NCBI RefSeq assembly: GCF_004342225.1
Contig: NZ_SMAR01000035.1
Location: 1 to 39,147 of the forward strand
Source of the DNA: Martelella mediterranea
GTDB lineage: Bacteria; Pseudomonadota; Alphaproteobacteria; Rhizobiales; Rhizobiaceae
Length of the DNA: 39,147 nt
Direction: 5' to 3'
Each line of letters begins with the position of its first letter. The stretch's first letter is position 1. This document shows positions 1 to 6,540 of the stretch, one piece after another. The position numbers were made by a program, and so were the translations under genes. Below the pieces are notes generated by a model that had not been told where the DNA came from, ran no database searches, and worked only from the letters and a program-made list of their open reading frames with translations.

Positions 1-1
1 G

Positions 2-91
2 AAGCTCGATTGGTTCACCTCGGCCGGACAGGCCCATGACGCACTCGCCATTCTGGAGCAAAGCAAGCGCAAGCGCGGCTACCGCGACTGA
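2..91 (+). CDS. C-terminal end of an unidentified protein (partial)
   Basis: Frame 2 is open from the window edge to a TGA at 89-91 and encodes 29 residues ending in SKRKRGYRD, a basic tail. The upstream part lies outside the window, so no family can be named. It is followed by about 80 bases without a gene before the convergent toxin-antitoxin pair. The reading is supported only by the open frame and a plausible soluble composition. Confidence 0.4.
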   Translation, partial: KLDWFTSAGQAHDALAILEQSKRKRGYRD

Positions 92-169
92 CGCGTGGTT
101 GACGCACGGTGGTCACGCCATCAACAGGCATCAAATGGCCTTCCGCGCAGCAGGCCGGCAGAAATACAC

Positions 170-511
170 TTAGGAAGCGGCTCGATGTTCTGAAGCGCTC
201 GAAGCTGTCCCTGCAGACAAGGCTGGAACAACCTGAATTTTAAGATCGAGCGCTTTGGCCACTTTCATCAAAGTTGCCATTGTCGGGTTCCCGTTGCCGG
301 AAAGCGCGCGCGAAAGACCTTCCCGAGAAAGCCCGGTGTCACGCGCCAACTGGCTCATATTGCGCGCTCGCGCAATGGTTCCAAGAACGACAGCGATATA
401 TTCAGGATCGTCTCCGCCTTCTTCCATCGCGGCATCCAGGAAGGCAGCAATATCTTCGTTGGTTTTCAGGTAATCGGCCGCATCGAAACGGCTAAAAACT
501 TCCTTTGCCAT
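170..511 (-). CDS. HigA-like helix-turn-helix antitoxin
   Basis: This 113-residue protein matches the addiction-module antidote family with an Xre/Cro-type helix-turn-helix. Residues about 50-70 (MSQLARDTGLSREGLSRALS) form the DNA-reading HTH, followed by GNPTMATLMKVAKALDL. The family neutralises the RelE/HigB-type toxin by binding it and represses the shared operon. The ATG lies 4 bases after the toxin stop codon and has an AAGGA Shine-Dalgarno inside the end of the toxin gene, so the two are translationally coupled. Toxin-before-antitoxin order is typical of higBA. The last ~17 residues are low in complexity (alanine and serine) and probably disordered. Confidence 0.85.
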   Translation of the reverse strand: MAKEVFSRFDAADYLKTNEDIAAFLDAAMEEGGDDPEYIAVVLGTIARARNMSQLARDTGLSREGLSRALSGNGNPTMATLMKVAKALDLKIQVVPALSAGTASSASEHRAAS

Positions 512-515
512 AGTT

Positions 516-812
516 TCAATCCTTCCACTCGTCGGCCAGCATTTTTGCGGCCTTGATGTCCTTTTTCTGCGTCGACTTGTCGCCGCCGCAAAGCAAAACG
601 ATAATCAACTCGCCGCGCCTCATATAATAAACTCGATATCCCTTGCCGTAGTGAATTCGAAGCTCGGAAATCCCCGAGCCCACGGGCTCCACGTCACCGG
701 GATTGCCCATTGAAAGTCGCACGAGGCGAGCGGCGACCTTTGCGGCCACAGTTCGGTCTTTCAGGCTCGAAAGCCAGCGATCAAATGTTGCCGTTTTGAT
801 TAACTCGACCAT
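516..812 (-). CDS. RelE/HigB-type toxin of a type II toxin-antitoxin pair
   Basis: The protein belongs to the RelE/ParE superfamily (phage Gp49-like, PF05973), presumed ribosome-dependent mRNA interferases. Visible family hallmarks are FDRWLSSLKDR near the start, GDVEPVGSGISELRIHYGKGYRVYY in the core (given here as the blocks GDVEPVGSG, ELRIHYG and YRVYY), and LLCGGDKSTQKKDI near the end. I chose the ATG at 812 (98 residues, MVELIK...). The in-frame GTG at 830 lies inside the operator and upstream of the predicted transcription start, so it is unlikely to be used. It forms an operon with the HTH antitoxin, which begins 4 bases after its stop. Confidence 0.85.
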   Translation of the reverse strand: MVELIKTATFDRWLSSLKDRTVAAKVAARLVRLSMGNPGDVEPVGSGISELRIHYGKGYRVYYMRRGELIIVLLCGGDKSTQKKDIKAAKMLADEWKD

Positions 813-818
813 ATGCCT

Positions 819-860
819 ACTATAAGTCACACTGGACTAAATTGCAAACTATAAATCACA
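819..860 (-). promoter_or_regulatory. Promoter with duplicated operator of the toxin-antitoxin operon
   Basis: Two 13-base copies, ACTATAAGTCACA at 819-831 and ACTATAAATCACA at 848-860 (12 of 13 identical, 29 bases apart), flank a good sigma-70 promoter on the minus strand. That promoter is TTGCAA at 847-842, a 17-base spacer and TATAGT at 824-819. The -10 box is part of the proximal repeat, so antitoxin binding would block RNA polymerase, the usual autoregulation. The predicted start of transcription falls on or next to the ATG at 812, implying a leaderless or nearly leaderless toxin mRNA. Assignment as antitoxin operators is inference from position and repetition. Confidence 0.65.
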
Positions 861-1039
861 GCCGACTCATGTCACCTGTTCATGCAGTAATGCTCGATTT
901 GTCGGTTCAATGGTTTTCCTGGCTTCGAGCTTTCTTTTTTGAACTAGCGCGCGCAATAGCAGCTTCCGCGCTCAAAATATTCGGCTTTTCGGGTGTCGGC
1001 CAGAGAACAGGAAGACTGACAGCCTTCCTGAAACTGACC

Positions 1040-1213
1040 TCATTCGAGGTCAGCGTTCCAAGACGCTATGTCCTGCTCAAACTGAAGCTCCTCTGCAGCT
1101 ACCAGTGCTTCAAGCTTTTCAAGTTCTGCTTCAGCATCCTGCCGCTCGCCCTTCGAGAAGTCGCAGTTCGTCAGCTCGGCGCGAAGTTCATTGATCTGAT
1201 CGATAGTCGTCAT
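1040..1213 (-). CDS. Small acidic coiled-coil protein, unknown function
   Basis: The gene encodes 57 residues starting MTTIDQINELRAEL and ending SWNADLE. It has a strong Shine-Dalgarno, AAAGGAGA, about 8 bases before the ATG at 1213. The sequence is rich in glutamate, alanine, leucine and glutamine with heptad-like leucine spacing (LEKLEALVAAEEL), so a short helical or coiled-coil protein is likely. I do not recognise a family. Small acidic proteins of this kind are common among the accessory genes of rhizobial plasmids. It sits just downstream, on the same strand, of the folded element at 1267-1369. Confidence 0.7.
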   Translation of the reverse strand: MTTIDQINELRAELTNCDFSKGERQDAEAELEKLEALVAAEELQFEQDIASWNADLE

Positions 1214-1266
1214 GTTTCCGTCTCCTTTTGTTGACGGAAACCGGCCACCGGTGATCGCAGGGCAGT

Positions 1267-1369
1267 GTCAATGATCGCGAAGCGACCGGCAGCGCCGGTG
1301 AATGGGGGTGCCGATTTTGTTGCTGCCCGCAGGGCAGCGGCAAAATTGGGGGCACCGTTCATCATTGAC
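1267..1369. repeat. Nested inverted repeats in an intergenic region
   Basis: Four nested or adjacent stems are visible: GTCAATGAT (1267-1275) with ATCATTGAC (1361-1369); GGTGCC (1307-1312) with GGCACC (1351-1356); a central 15-pair hairpin at 1314-1346 (13 Watson-Crick and 2 G-U pairs, loop GCA, core GCTGCCC/GGGCAGC); and a small hairpin ACCGGC-AGC-GCCGGT at 1285-1299. Together they can form one long branched structure of about 100 bases between the Fic gene and the small protein gene. It could be a structured RNA leader or terminator, a nickase or transfer site, or a mobile palindromic element. The sequence does not decide between these. Confidence 0.6.
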
Positions 1370-1489
1370 GCTGACCAAGGAGCCGTAAGCTAACCCGGCA
1401 GAAAAAGAAGGGAACCGCAGCCTCAGCAGCCGCGACCGAATCCGGCGTCCAGCCGGCAATCTACGCTGCACAATCAGTAGGATTGGATA

Positions 1490-2404
1490 TTAGCCGAGAC
1501 CGTGCCCAAAGTCGTCGTCACGCCCCCTACCCCCTCGGGCGTTCGCGCGGGTCTTCCGTGGCGTTTCGAACACAACATGCTGCCCTTGCTCGGGCAACGG
1601 CCGTGGCAGGTCCTTTGTCTTGCCGACGACAATATTCTTCTTGTCATGCATCATGAAATCCGACCCACCAACCCCGACCAGGACGCCATCATAGCGACGG
1701 CCAGGCTCGGTCGTTGCCATATAGCGATTTTGCCAGTCAAAGCCTTGCGAGGTCAGGAAAGTCTGTGCCTTCTCCAAGGATTGCACGCGTTCCGGATCAG
1801 AGATCTCGCGGAACATTCGCTTGAAGGCATCGACATCGCCGCGTTCATGACCGGCAATGCTGGCCTGCGCCATGCGCTCGGCCGACACGACATCGAAGCT
1901 CAGTTCGTGACCGGCGTTCTTCGCCAGCGCGATCATGAACGCCCTCTGCGTCCGGCCATTGCCTTCGCGAAACGGATGAATCGAGTTGAGCCGATTGAAA
2001 TAGCCTGCCGCCTGGTCGGCAAACGTCTCTCGGTCCAGGCCGCGCAGGAAGTTCTGACCGCGCAGGTCCTCGGAAAACCGGTCCAGTGCGCTGGAAATGG
2101 CCGGGCCAATCGCAAATTGCTTGCCGTCGATCTTCTGCATGGTCGGCATGGTCGCGACAGTGCCATCAGAAAGCTGAACCCGCTCGTCTCGGGTGCGCCC
2201 GGCCCATTCATAGACGTCCTGAAAAAGATGATGGTGAAGCGCTTTCAGATGCCGGGCATCAAAGGTCGGCTGCGGCCCACCCCCAAGACGCAGTTCGATG
2301 AGCCGGCCCGCAACCCGTTCCGCCTCAACGGCAGAGAGCTTGTCAGGATCGGTTAAGCCATCGATGTTCTTGAGGGTGCCGTTTTCGTAAGCGTAGTTCG
2401 TCAT
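1490..2404 (-). CDS. Fic-domain toxin (VbhT-like AMP transferase)
   Basis: This 304-residue protein carries the full Fic motif HPFREGNGRTQR with catalytic His143, in an N-terminal Fic domain (about residues 1-200). Fic proteins of this class transfer AMP from ATP to target proteins. The C-terminal ~100 residues (from about 205) are not recognisable and end in an arginine- and glycine-rich tail. The BID secretion domain of Bartonella VbhT is not seen. Its ATG overlaps the stop of the small antitoxin gene upstream by 4 bases (ATGA), so the two are translationally coupled. The arrangement is that of class I Fic toxin-antitoxin modules on alphaproteobacterial conjugative plasmids. Confidence 0.88.
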   Translation of the reverse strand: MTNYAYENGTLKNIDGLTDPDKLSAVEAERVAGRLIELRLGGGPQPTFDARHLKALHHHLFQDVYEWAGRTRDERVQLSDGTVATMPTMQKIDGKQFAIGPAISSALDRFSEDLRGQNFLRGLDRETFADQAAGYFNRLNSIHPFREGNGRTQRAFMIALAKNAGHELSFDVVSAERMAQASIAGHERGDVDAFKRMFREISDPERVQSLEKAQTFLTSQGFDWQNRYMATTEPGRRYDGVLVGVGGSDFMMHDKKNIVVGKTKDLPRPLPEQGQHVVFETPRKTRANARGGRGRDDDFGHGLG

Positions 2405-2610
2405 CCGTTGGCGGCGCGGAACTCTTTGAGCATTGGAACGATGTCCGAGGCCTCGATCTCACCGCGAATGAAAGCCTCGAAAATGTGATCCGTGGCCGGA
2501 TCGCGCTTCAGGCCTTCCATGGCATTGGAATGATCGGCGCTGTTGACCAGCCGGCGTCGCTGTTCCATTTCGGCGTCGGAGATGCGCGTCTTTTCAAGGG
2601 TGCTCGCCAT
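2401..2610 (-). CDS. VbhA-type antitoxin of the Fic toxin
   Basis: This 69-residue protein contains the inhibitory helix motif (S/T)xxxE(G/N) as SNAMEG at residues 28-33. In class I antitoxins Glu32 would reach into the Fic active site and block productive ATP binding. The flanking sequence (RRRLVNSADHS, FEAFIRGEIEASD) fits the VbhA antitoxin family of three helices. A GAAGGAAAAG ribosome site lies about 8 bases before the ATG. It is the first gene of the pair and overlaps the toxin start by 4 bases. Confidence 0.88.
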   Translation of the reverse strand: MASTLEKTRISDAEMEQRRRLVNSADHSNAMEGLKRDPATDHIFEAFIRGEIEASDIVPMLKEFRAANG

Positions 2611-2817
2611 GGTCTTTTCCTTCTTCAGATCGGTGAGGTTTTGCAGTCAGGCCGGTCTTCCTGGAATCTCTCAACCCTTGAACCGGCACGGTCCTGCTAT
2701 CCACTCTCGCTCTTGGTCGACAAATCCAGCGTAGGTCTATTGACCACGCCAACTATACCAGAACCAGAAGAAGAATTCTCTTGTTTTTATATGTTTGTCC
2801 CGGTGATCGGGGGTGCG

Positions 2818-3249
2818 TCAATCGTCTTTGCGGAGCCGTTTCGCTGGCAACGGAACGAACAGGTCATGAAACACGACCAACGCCGTATCAGGCTCGACAG
2901 CATAACGGCCGTTCTTCGTGACCTTATAGAACAGCCCCATCTCCTCGAGCACGACACAGTTGCGCGGAATCGTAAACCGGCTGACACCAAGACGGTCGGC
3001 AAGCATTTGGAGTGGCAGTATGCCGCCATCGAGCTGCGGATCATAGATCAGCCCGATCAGGCTCATGCGCAACATGGGCAACAGGTTCACATACCGGCTC
3101 GGCCGGTTCTCGATGACACTCGCAATCTTGATTGAGTTCACGCCCACTGTACCAGGCGGAATCTGCTCCAGTACAGGTGGTCCGTCGAACCACACAAACG
3201 GGTCATGCGGTTGCGCGCCCAATCCTTTGATAATCTCGTCTCTGGTCAT
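2818..3249 (-). CDS. Unidentified protein with a possible winged-helix domain
   Basis: The 143-residue protein starts MTRDEIIKGLG at the ATG at 3249; a GTG at 3276 would add nine residues but has no clear ribosome site. Residues about 85-130 read LQMLADRLGVSRFTIPRN followed by LEEMGLFYKVTKNGRYAVEP. This looks like a helix-turn-helix with a wing and suggests a small transcriptional regulator or plasmid-control protein. I do not recognise the N-terminal half. It stands alone between the Fic pair and DUF736, all on the same strand. Confidence 0.6.
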   Translation of the reverse strand: MTRDEIIKGLGAQPHDPFVWFDGPPVLEQIPPGTVGVNSIKIASVIENRPSRYVNLLPMLRMSLIGLIYDPQLDGGILPLQMLADRLGVSRFTIPRNCVVLEEMGLFYKVTKNGRYAVEPDTALVVFHDLFVPLPAKRLRKDD

Positions 3250-3445
3250 TCTCTCGCGACAGCTGTTCAAGCCCACATAGTGCTTCTTTTATATGCGTCA
3301 ACGTCCGTCATGAACGACGACACCTCTGCGGGTTCCGGTCCTTGACTTGGTAATGGCGGGCATTTCTCAATGCATGATACTTAATTTGAGTAGGGCTGGG
3401 ACACAAGTGCGGACTATTCAGGCCGGCGCGGATTTGCCAGAACCA

Positions 3446-3466
3446 GCGCGGCAGATACCGCCGCGC
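3446..3466 (-). terminator. Hairpin after the DUF736 gene
   Basis: GCGCGGC (3446-3452) pairs with GCCGCGC (3460-3466) around a 7-base loop, 10 bases past the DUF736 stop codon. A longer arm, CCGGCGCGG (3423-3431) with CCGCGCCGG (3461-3469), is an alternative fold. There is no U-tract, so it may be a stabilising or Rho-linked structure and not a classic intrinsic terminator. Confidence 0.45.
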
Positions 3467-3476
3467 CGGTGGAGCC

Positions 3477-3797
3477 TTAGCTCCAGGGGATCACGGTCAT
3501 CAGGTCATCATCGTCCTGGCCGGGAAACTTGCCGAGGTTTGCACGGAAGGCCCGGCTCGGGGTCGCAGCAGTCAGCTGCAGGTACTCTTCGCCGTTCTGG
3601 TTCGTCTGACGCCAGATGCCGCCAACCTCGATCTTCCGGCCTCGCGGGGACACGCCATACAAGCGGTAGACAGGCGCTTTCGGGTTCGTGCTGTTGAGCT
3701 CTTCGCCGGTGATGTCGAAGTCGAAGTCCAGCGCGGCGATGTTGCCTTCCAAAGTGCCGTTGTCGTTGAAGCGGATGAAGTTGATCAGGTCTGCCAT
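3477..3797 (-). CDS. DUF736 family protein
   Basis: The 106-residue protein (MADLINFIRFNDNGTLEGNI...) matches the DUF736 family, a small beta-rich protein found almost only on alphaproteobacterial plasmids and integrative elements, with no established function. Visible family features are the N-terminal FIRFNDNGTLEG block, YRLYG and a central VGGIWRQTNQNGEEYLQL. I chose the ATG at 3797 because GGAGA lies about 9 bases upstream and the family begins there. The frame stays open to 3971, but that extension reads through a structured non-coding region. Its presence supports a plasmid or integrative-element origin for the left part of the window. Confidence 0.88.
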   Translation of the reverse strand: MADLINFIRFNDNGTLEGNIAALDFDFDITGEELNSTNPKAPVYRLYGVSPRGRKIEVGGIWRQTNQNGEEYLQLTAATPSRAFRANLGKFPGQDDDDLMTVIPWS

Positions 3798-3904
3798 TGG
3801 TATGTCTCCGTTGTTTGATCGAATTGACAGGGACGCCAGGAAGGACCGGAAAAGGATGACTGCACCCTTCAGGGCCGCAGCGAAGCGAAGGGCGGCGTAG
3901 AACA

Positions 3905-3947
3905 CAAAAAGACGGAGGGTTTGCCGAAGGCGGAAACCGTCTTTTTG
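3905..3947. repeat. Inverted repeat upstream of DUF736
   Basis: CAAAAAGACGG (3905-3915) and CCGTCTTTTTG (3937-3947) form an 11-base perfect inverted repeat around a 21-base loop that can fold further (TTTGCC/GGCGGAAA). It lies about 110 bases upstream of the DUF736 start and could be a leader RNA structure, a terminator for either strand (a T-run follows on both), or a protein-binding site. Confidence 0.55.
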
Positions 3948-4277
3948 GGCGGAGACGTTGCTGACAGACACCGGGCCTTACAGTCCCATCGTCAATTGAT
4001 CGCAACAACAACGGCGAGACATTCCTACGCTATGGCAGCTTGCGTCAGCTTTGCGCAATGACATACCAATGCTGCACAGGCAACTCTCTGAACTGATGCG
4101 GTGGCTCACAAGCAAATGGAGAAGTGCAGCAGCCCATCAGATCGTGTCCCGCAGCGTGGCGTAGCTGGATCGGTGGTCACCAGTGCTTTCCGATAGGGTC
4201 GGCGATGTTGAGCCTCATTCCGATGGAAAGACCACCGATGACCGAGGAGTACGAGCGTCATAACAAAAATGCAACGG
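3948..4277. other. Intergenic stretch with no recognisable gene
   Basis: About 330 bases between the DUF736 leader and the end of the MFS gene. Short open frames exist on both strands but lack ribosome sites and family resemblance. I see no RNA gene, repeat or clear promoter here. It may mark a junction between the plasmid-type genes and the transporter. Confidence 0.5.
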
Positions 4278-5468
4278 TCAACGTCTACTTTGCCGTGCCG
4301 TCGATCTCGGCCTGACAGCGCCTGCAGCAACGACGGCAAGCAAAAGAAACGTCAACACAACCAGCATGGCGGTCCGGAGCCCGTAGTTCTCTCCCAGCAG
4401 GCCGAGAAAGGGAGGCCCGGCCAGAAACGCAATATAGCCGCCGATCGTAACCAGCTTCACGCGACCGCCGGAATTGGGCCCGGAACTGCCGGCTGCCGAG
4501 ATCGCGACGGGAAAGCCGAGGGAAGCGCCCAACCCCCAGAGAATAACCGCGGCTCCCGCCAAAACCGGATTGTTCGAGAGAATAACCAGGCTCAGCCCGA
4601 CCGCCCCCAAAATCGCGCTGGCGCGAATGACATTCGTCCGACCGAAGCGATCCAGAAAATAGCCTCCGGAGAATCGGCCCAATGTCATGGCGCAGGCGAA
4701 GATGAGAAAAACCAGCGAACCGGCGGTTTTGGAAAAGCCGTGCTCGTCAACCATCAGGATAGGAAGCCAGTCATTGGCCGCTCCTTCGGCAAGAGCGACG
4801 GCCAGGATAATCAGCCCGATAAGATAAAGGCGGGCGTCCTTCAGGAAGGGGTCTTCGCGCGCCTGCATGTCCTGACCGTCGCCTGCCGATGGCTGCCCGG
4901 CGCTTTTGCCGGGAATGAACCTTATGAAATAGGCAATGGCCGGCATCGTCAAAACAGCCACGAGCGAAAGATGCCATTCCACGGGCAAACGCGCCGCCGT
5001 CAAAGCGAAGCCCGCGACCGCGCCACAGATCGTGCCGAAGCTGAAGCAGCCATGCAGAAAATGCATGAACGACGTTTGGCTGAGTTGCTCGACAAGAGCA
5101 CCGTCAATATTGATCGCAATCTCACCCAGCCCCGTTCCCAGCCCGAAGAAACACAAGCCAAGGGCTACGATCGACATGGACTCCATGGCCACTCCACCGC
5201 CCATGACCAACAGGCCGGTCGGTATGAGGGCGGTACCGAGCAACGCCACCGACTTTGTCCCGTATTTGCTCACCAGAAAGCCGGCGAGCAGTATTCCGGT
5301 CATGGACCCGACGGAAATGCCAAGCAGAACGATACCCATCTCGGCAATTGAGGCACCGATACGGTCACGGATCGCTGGCGTTCGGGTGACCCATGACGAG
5401 ATCGAGACGCCGGGAATAAAGAACAACACGAACAGCGCAAATCGTCGCCTTTGGAGATCTGGAGTCAT
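4278..5468 (-). CDS. Major facilitator superfamily transporter (YbjJ-like)
   Basis: The 396-residue integral membrane protein has two bundles of six hydrophobic segments separated by a charged central loop (GKSAGQPSAGDGQDMQARED, about residues 195-214). The first loop carries the MFS signature variant FLVSKYGTKS, and the second half has the equivalent YFLDRFGRTN. It resembles the YbjJ/MocC-like group of bacterial MFS proteins, whose substrates are mostly unknown (sugars, drugs or rhizopine-related compounds have been proposed). The ATG at 5468 is preceded by GCGGA; a TTG at 5486 is a less likely start. It is monocistronic, and the IS3 remnant begins about 155 bases upstream. I cannot assign a substrate. 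Confidence 0.85.
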   Translation of the reverse strand: MTPDLQRRRFALFVLFFIPGVSISSWVTRTPAIRDRIGASIAEMGIVLLGISVGSMTGILLAGFLVSKYGTKSVALLGTALIPTGLLVMGGGVAMESMSIVALGLCFFGLGTGLGEIAINIDGALVEQLSQTSFMHFLHGCFSFGTICGAVAGFALTAARLPVEWHLSLVAVLTMPAIAYFIRFIPGKSAGQPSAGDGQDMQAREDPFLKDARLYLIGLIILAVALAEGAANDWLPILMVDEHGFSKTAGSLVFLIFACAMTLGRFSGGYFLDRFGRTNVIRASAILGAVGLSLVILSNNPVLAGAAVILWGLGASLGFPVAISAAGSSGPNSGGRVKLVTIGGYIAFLAGPPFLGLLGENYGLRTAMLVVLTFLLLAVVAAGAVRPRSTARQSRR

Positions 5469-5499
5469 AAAAATTCCGCCACACAACGCAAATATCCCG

Positions 5500-5528
5500 T
5501 CTGTAGATAGCGAGGGGAGTCACGTCAA
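5500..5528 (-). promoter_or_regulatory. Possible promoter of the MFS gene
   Basis: On the minus strand TTGACG (5528-5523) is separated by 17 bases from TACAGA (5505-5500), about 30 bases upstream of the MFS start codon. The -10 box is weak (3 of 6). Confidence 0.35.
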
Positions 5529-5539
5529 CTCAAAGTCTC

Positions 5540-5553
5540 CCGGGTCGACCCGG
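5540..5553. repeat. 14-base perfect palindrome CCGGGTCGACCCGG
   Basis: A perfect palindrome between the MFS promoter and the IS3 left end. It could be an operator for a regulator of the MFS gene, lying just upstream of its predicted -35 box. No second copy was noticed in the window. Confidence 0.5.
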
Positions 5554-5622
5554 TTCAATAAGCGTGGACTTTTGGGCGGCATCAATACAAAAGATGAGAG
5601 ACAAGGAACGGTGGAGTTACTC

Positions 5623-6510
5623 TGCCCCCTGAAAACTGGATCGTTTGATGTTGGAGTATTCCGCGGTATTTTCCTGGCTGGGAGAAGGAGTGGAAGAGAT
5701 GAAGGCATCGAAGTTTTCAGACGCCCAGAAGGCGTTTATTCTGAAGCAGGGGGATGACGGTGTGCCTGTGGCGGAGATTTGCCGCAAGGCCGGGATCAGC
5801 CAGGCGACCTACTTCAACTGGAAGAAAAAATACGCAGGTCTGCTGCCTGACGAGATGCGCCGGCTGAAGGCTTTGGAAGATGAGAATGCGAAATTGAAGC
5901 GGATCGTGGCGGACCTGACGCTGGACCGCGAGATGCTTCAGGATGTCATCCGCCGAAAGCTCTGAGGCCTGCCCGAACGCGCAAGCTTGTGGATGGGATG
6001 CTGGTAGACTGGGGGGTGTCGATCAGGCGAGCCTGCAAGGTTCTGACGTTCGACACCTCGACCTACCATTACAAGTCCCGCCGCATCGGTCAGGCCGCTC
6101 TTGAAAGACGGATCAAGGAGATATGCGAGACACGCGTCCGGTTTGGCTATCGGCGTGTTCACGTGCTCCTTCGACGAGAAGGCTGGACGGTGAATATCAA
6201 GAAGACCCGCAGGATTTACAAGGCGTTAGGGCTGCAGCTCAGGAACAAGCACCCGAAACGCCGGGTGAAGGCAAAGCTGCGCGAGGATCGCCAGGAGGCC
6301 GTAGGGCCGAACGATATCTGGGCGATGGACTTCGTTCATGATCAGCTCGCGGCAGGCAAGAAGCTGCGAATCCTGACCATTGTGGATATCCATTCCCGCT
6401 TCAGCCCGGCCACCGACCCGCGCTTTACCTATCGCGGTGAGGATGTGGTGCAAACGCTGGAACGGATTTGCCAGAAAGGCGGCTACCCGAAGACGATACG
6501 GGTGGATAAC
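5623..6510 (+). mobile_element. IS3-family element, right part lost
   Basis: The element has orfA, a -1 frame orfB and a probable left end near 5623 (TGCCCCCTGAAAACTGGATC). The homology stops abruptly after the orfB residues IRVDN, at about 6510, where IS110-type sequence begins. The catalytic glutamate of the DDE triad and the right inverted repeat are missing, so the copy cannot move by itself. Confidence 0.8.
5699..5965 (+). CDS. IS3-family transposase OrfA
   Basis: The 88-residue OrfA begins MKASKFSDAQKAFILKQGDD. It has the family's N-terminal helix-turn-helix (VAEICRKAGISQATYFNWKKKY, in blocks AEICRKAGIS and QATYFNWKKK) and a C-terminal leucine-zipper segment (LKALEDENAKLKRIVADL). I chose the ATG at 5699, preceded by GGAGTGGAAGAG, over the upstream ATGs of the same frame. 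The frame ends CGAAAGCTCTGA, and orfB continues in the -1 frame through CCGAAAGCT, consistent with the programmed frameshift of IS3 elements. OrfA itself looks intact. Confidence 0.88.
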   Translation: MKASKFSDAQKAFILKQGDDGVPVAEICRKAGISQATYFNWKKKYAGLLPDEMRRLKALEDENAKLKRIVADLTLDREMLQDVIRRKL

Positions 6511-6540
6511 GTCCTATGTCGAGAAAATCTGGCTGCTTAG
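5989..6540 (+). pseudogene. IS3-family transposase OrfB, C-terminally truncated
   Basis: The OrfB frame encodes the N-terminal HTH_21-type region (RRIKEICETRVRFGYRRVHV, in two parts) and the start of the integrase core. The first catalytic Asp is in WAMDFVHD and the second in TIRVDN. The native sequence should continue NGSEF... with the catalytic Glu, but after RVDN it turns into eight unrelated codons and a stop at 6538-6540. The break coincides with the end of an IS110-type sequence, so the gene was interrupted by a second insertion. In the intact element it would be made as an OrfAB fusion by -1 frameshifting. Confidence 0.85.

Noticed and set aside
842-1234. 130-codon plus-strand frame
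   Set aside because: It is antisense to the small gene at 1040-1213, which has a strong ribosome site; no family match.
1268-1471. 67-codon minus-strand frame
   Set aside because: It reads through the nested palindromes and has an Arg/Ser/Cys-rich unlikely composition.
3798-3971. Longer start for DUF736 (164 residues)
   Set aside because: The extension crosses the inverted repeat and is not part of the family; GGAGA precedes the ATG at 3797.
5623-6540. Functional IS3 transposase
   Set aside because: OrfB stops after the second catalytic Asp; the catalytic Glu and right inverted repeat are missing.
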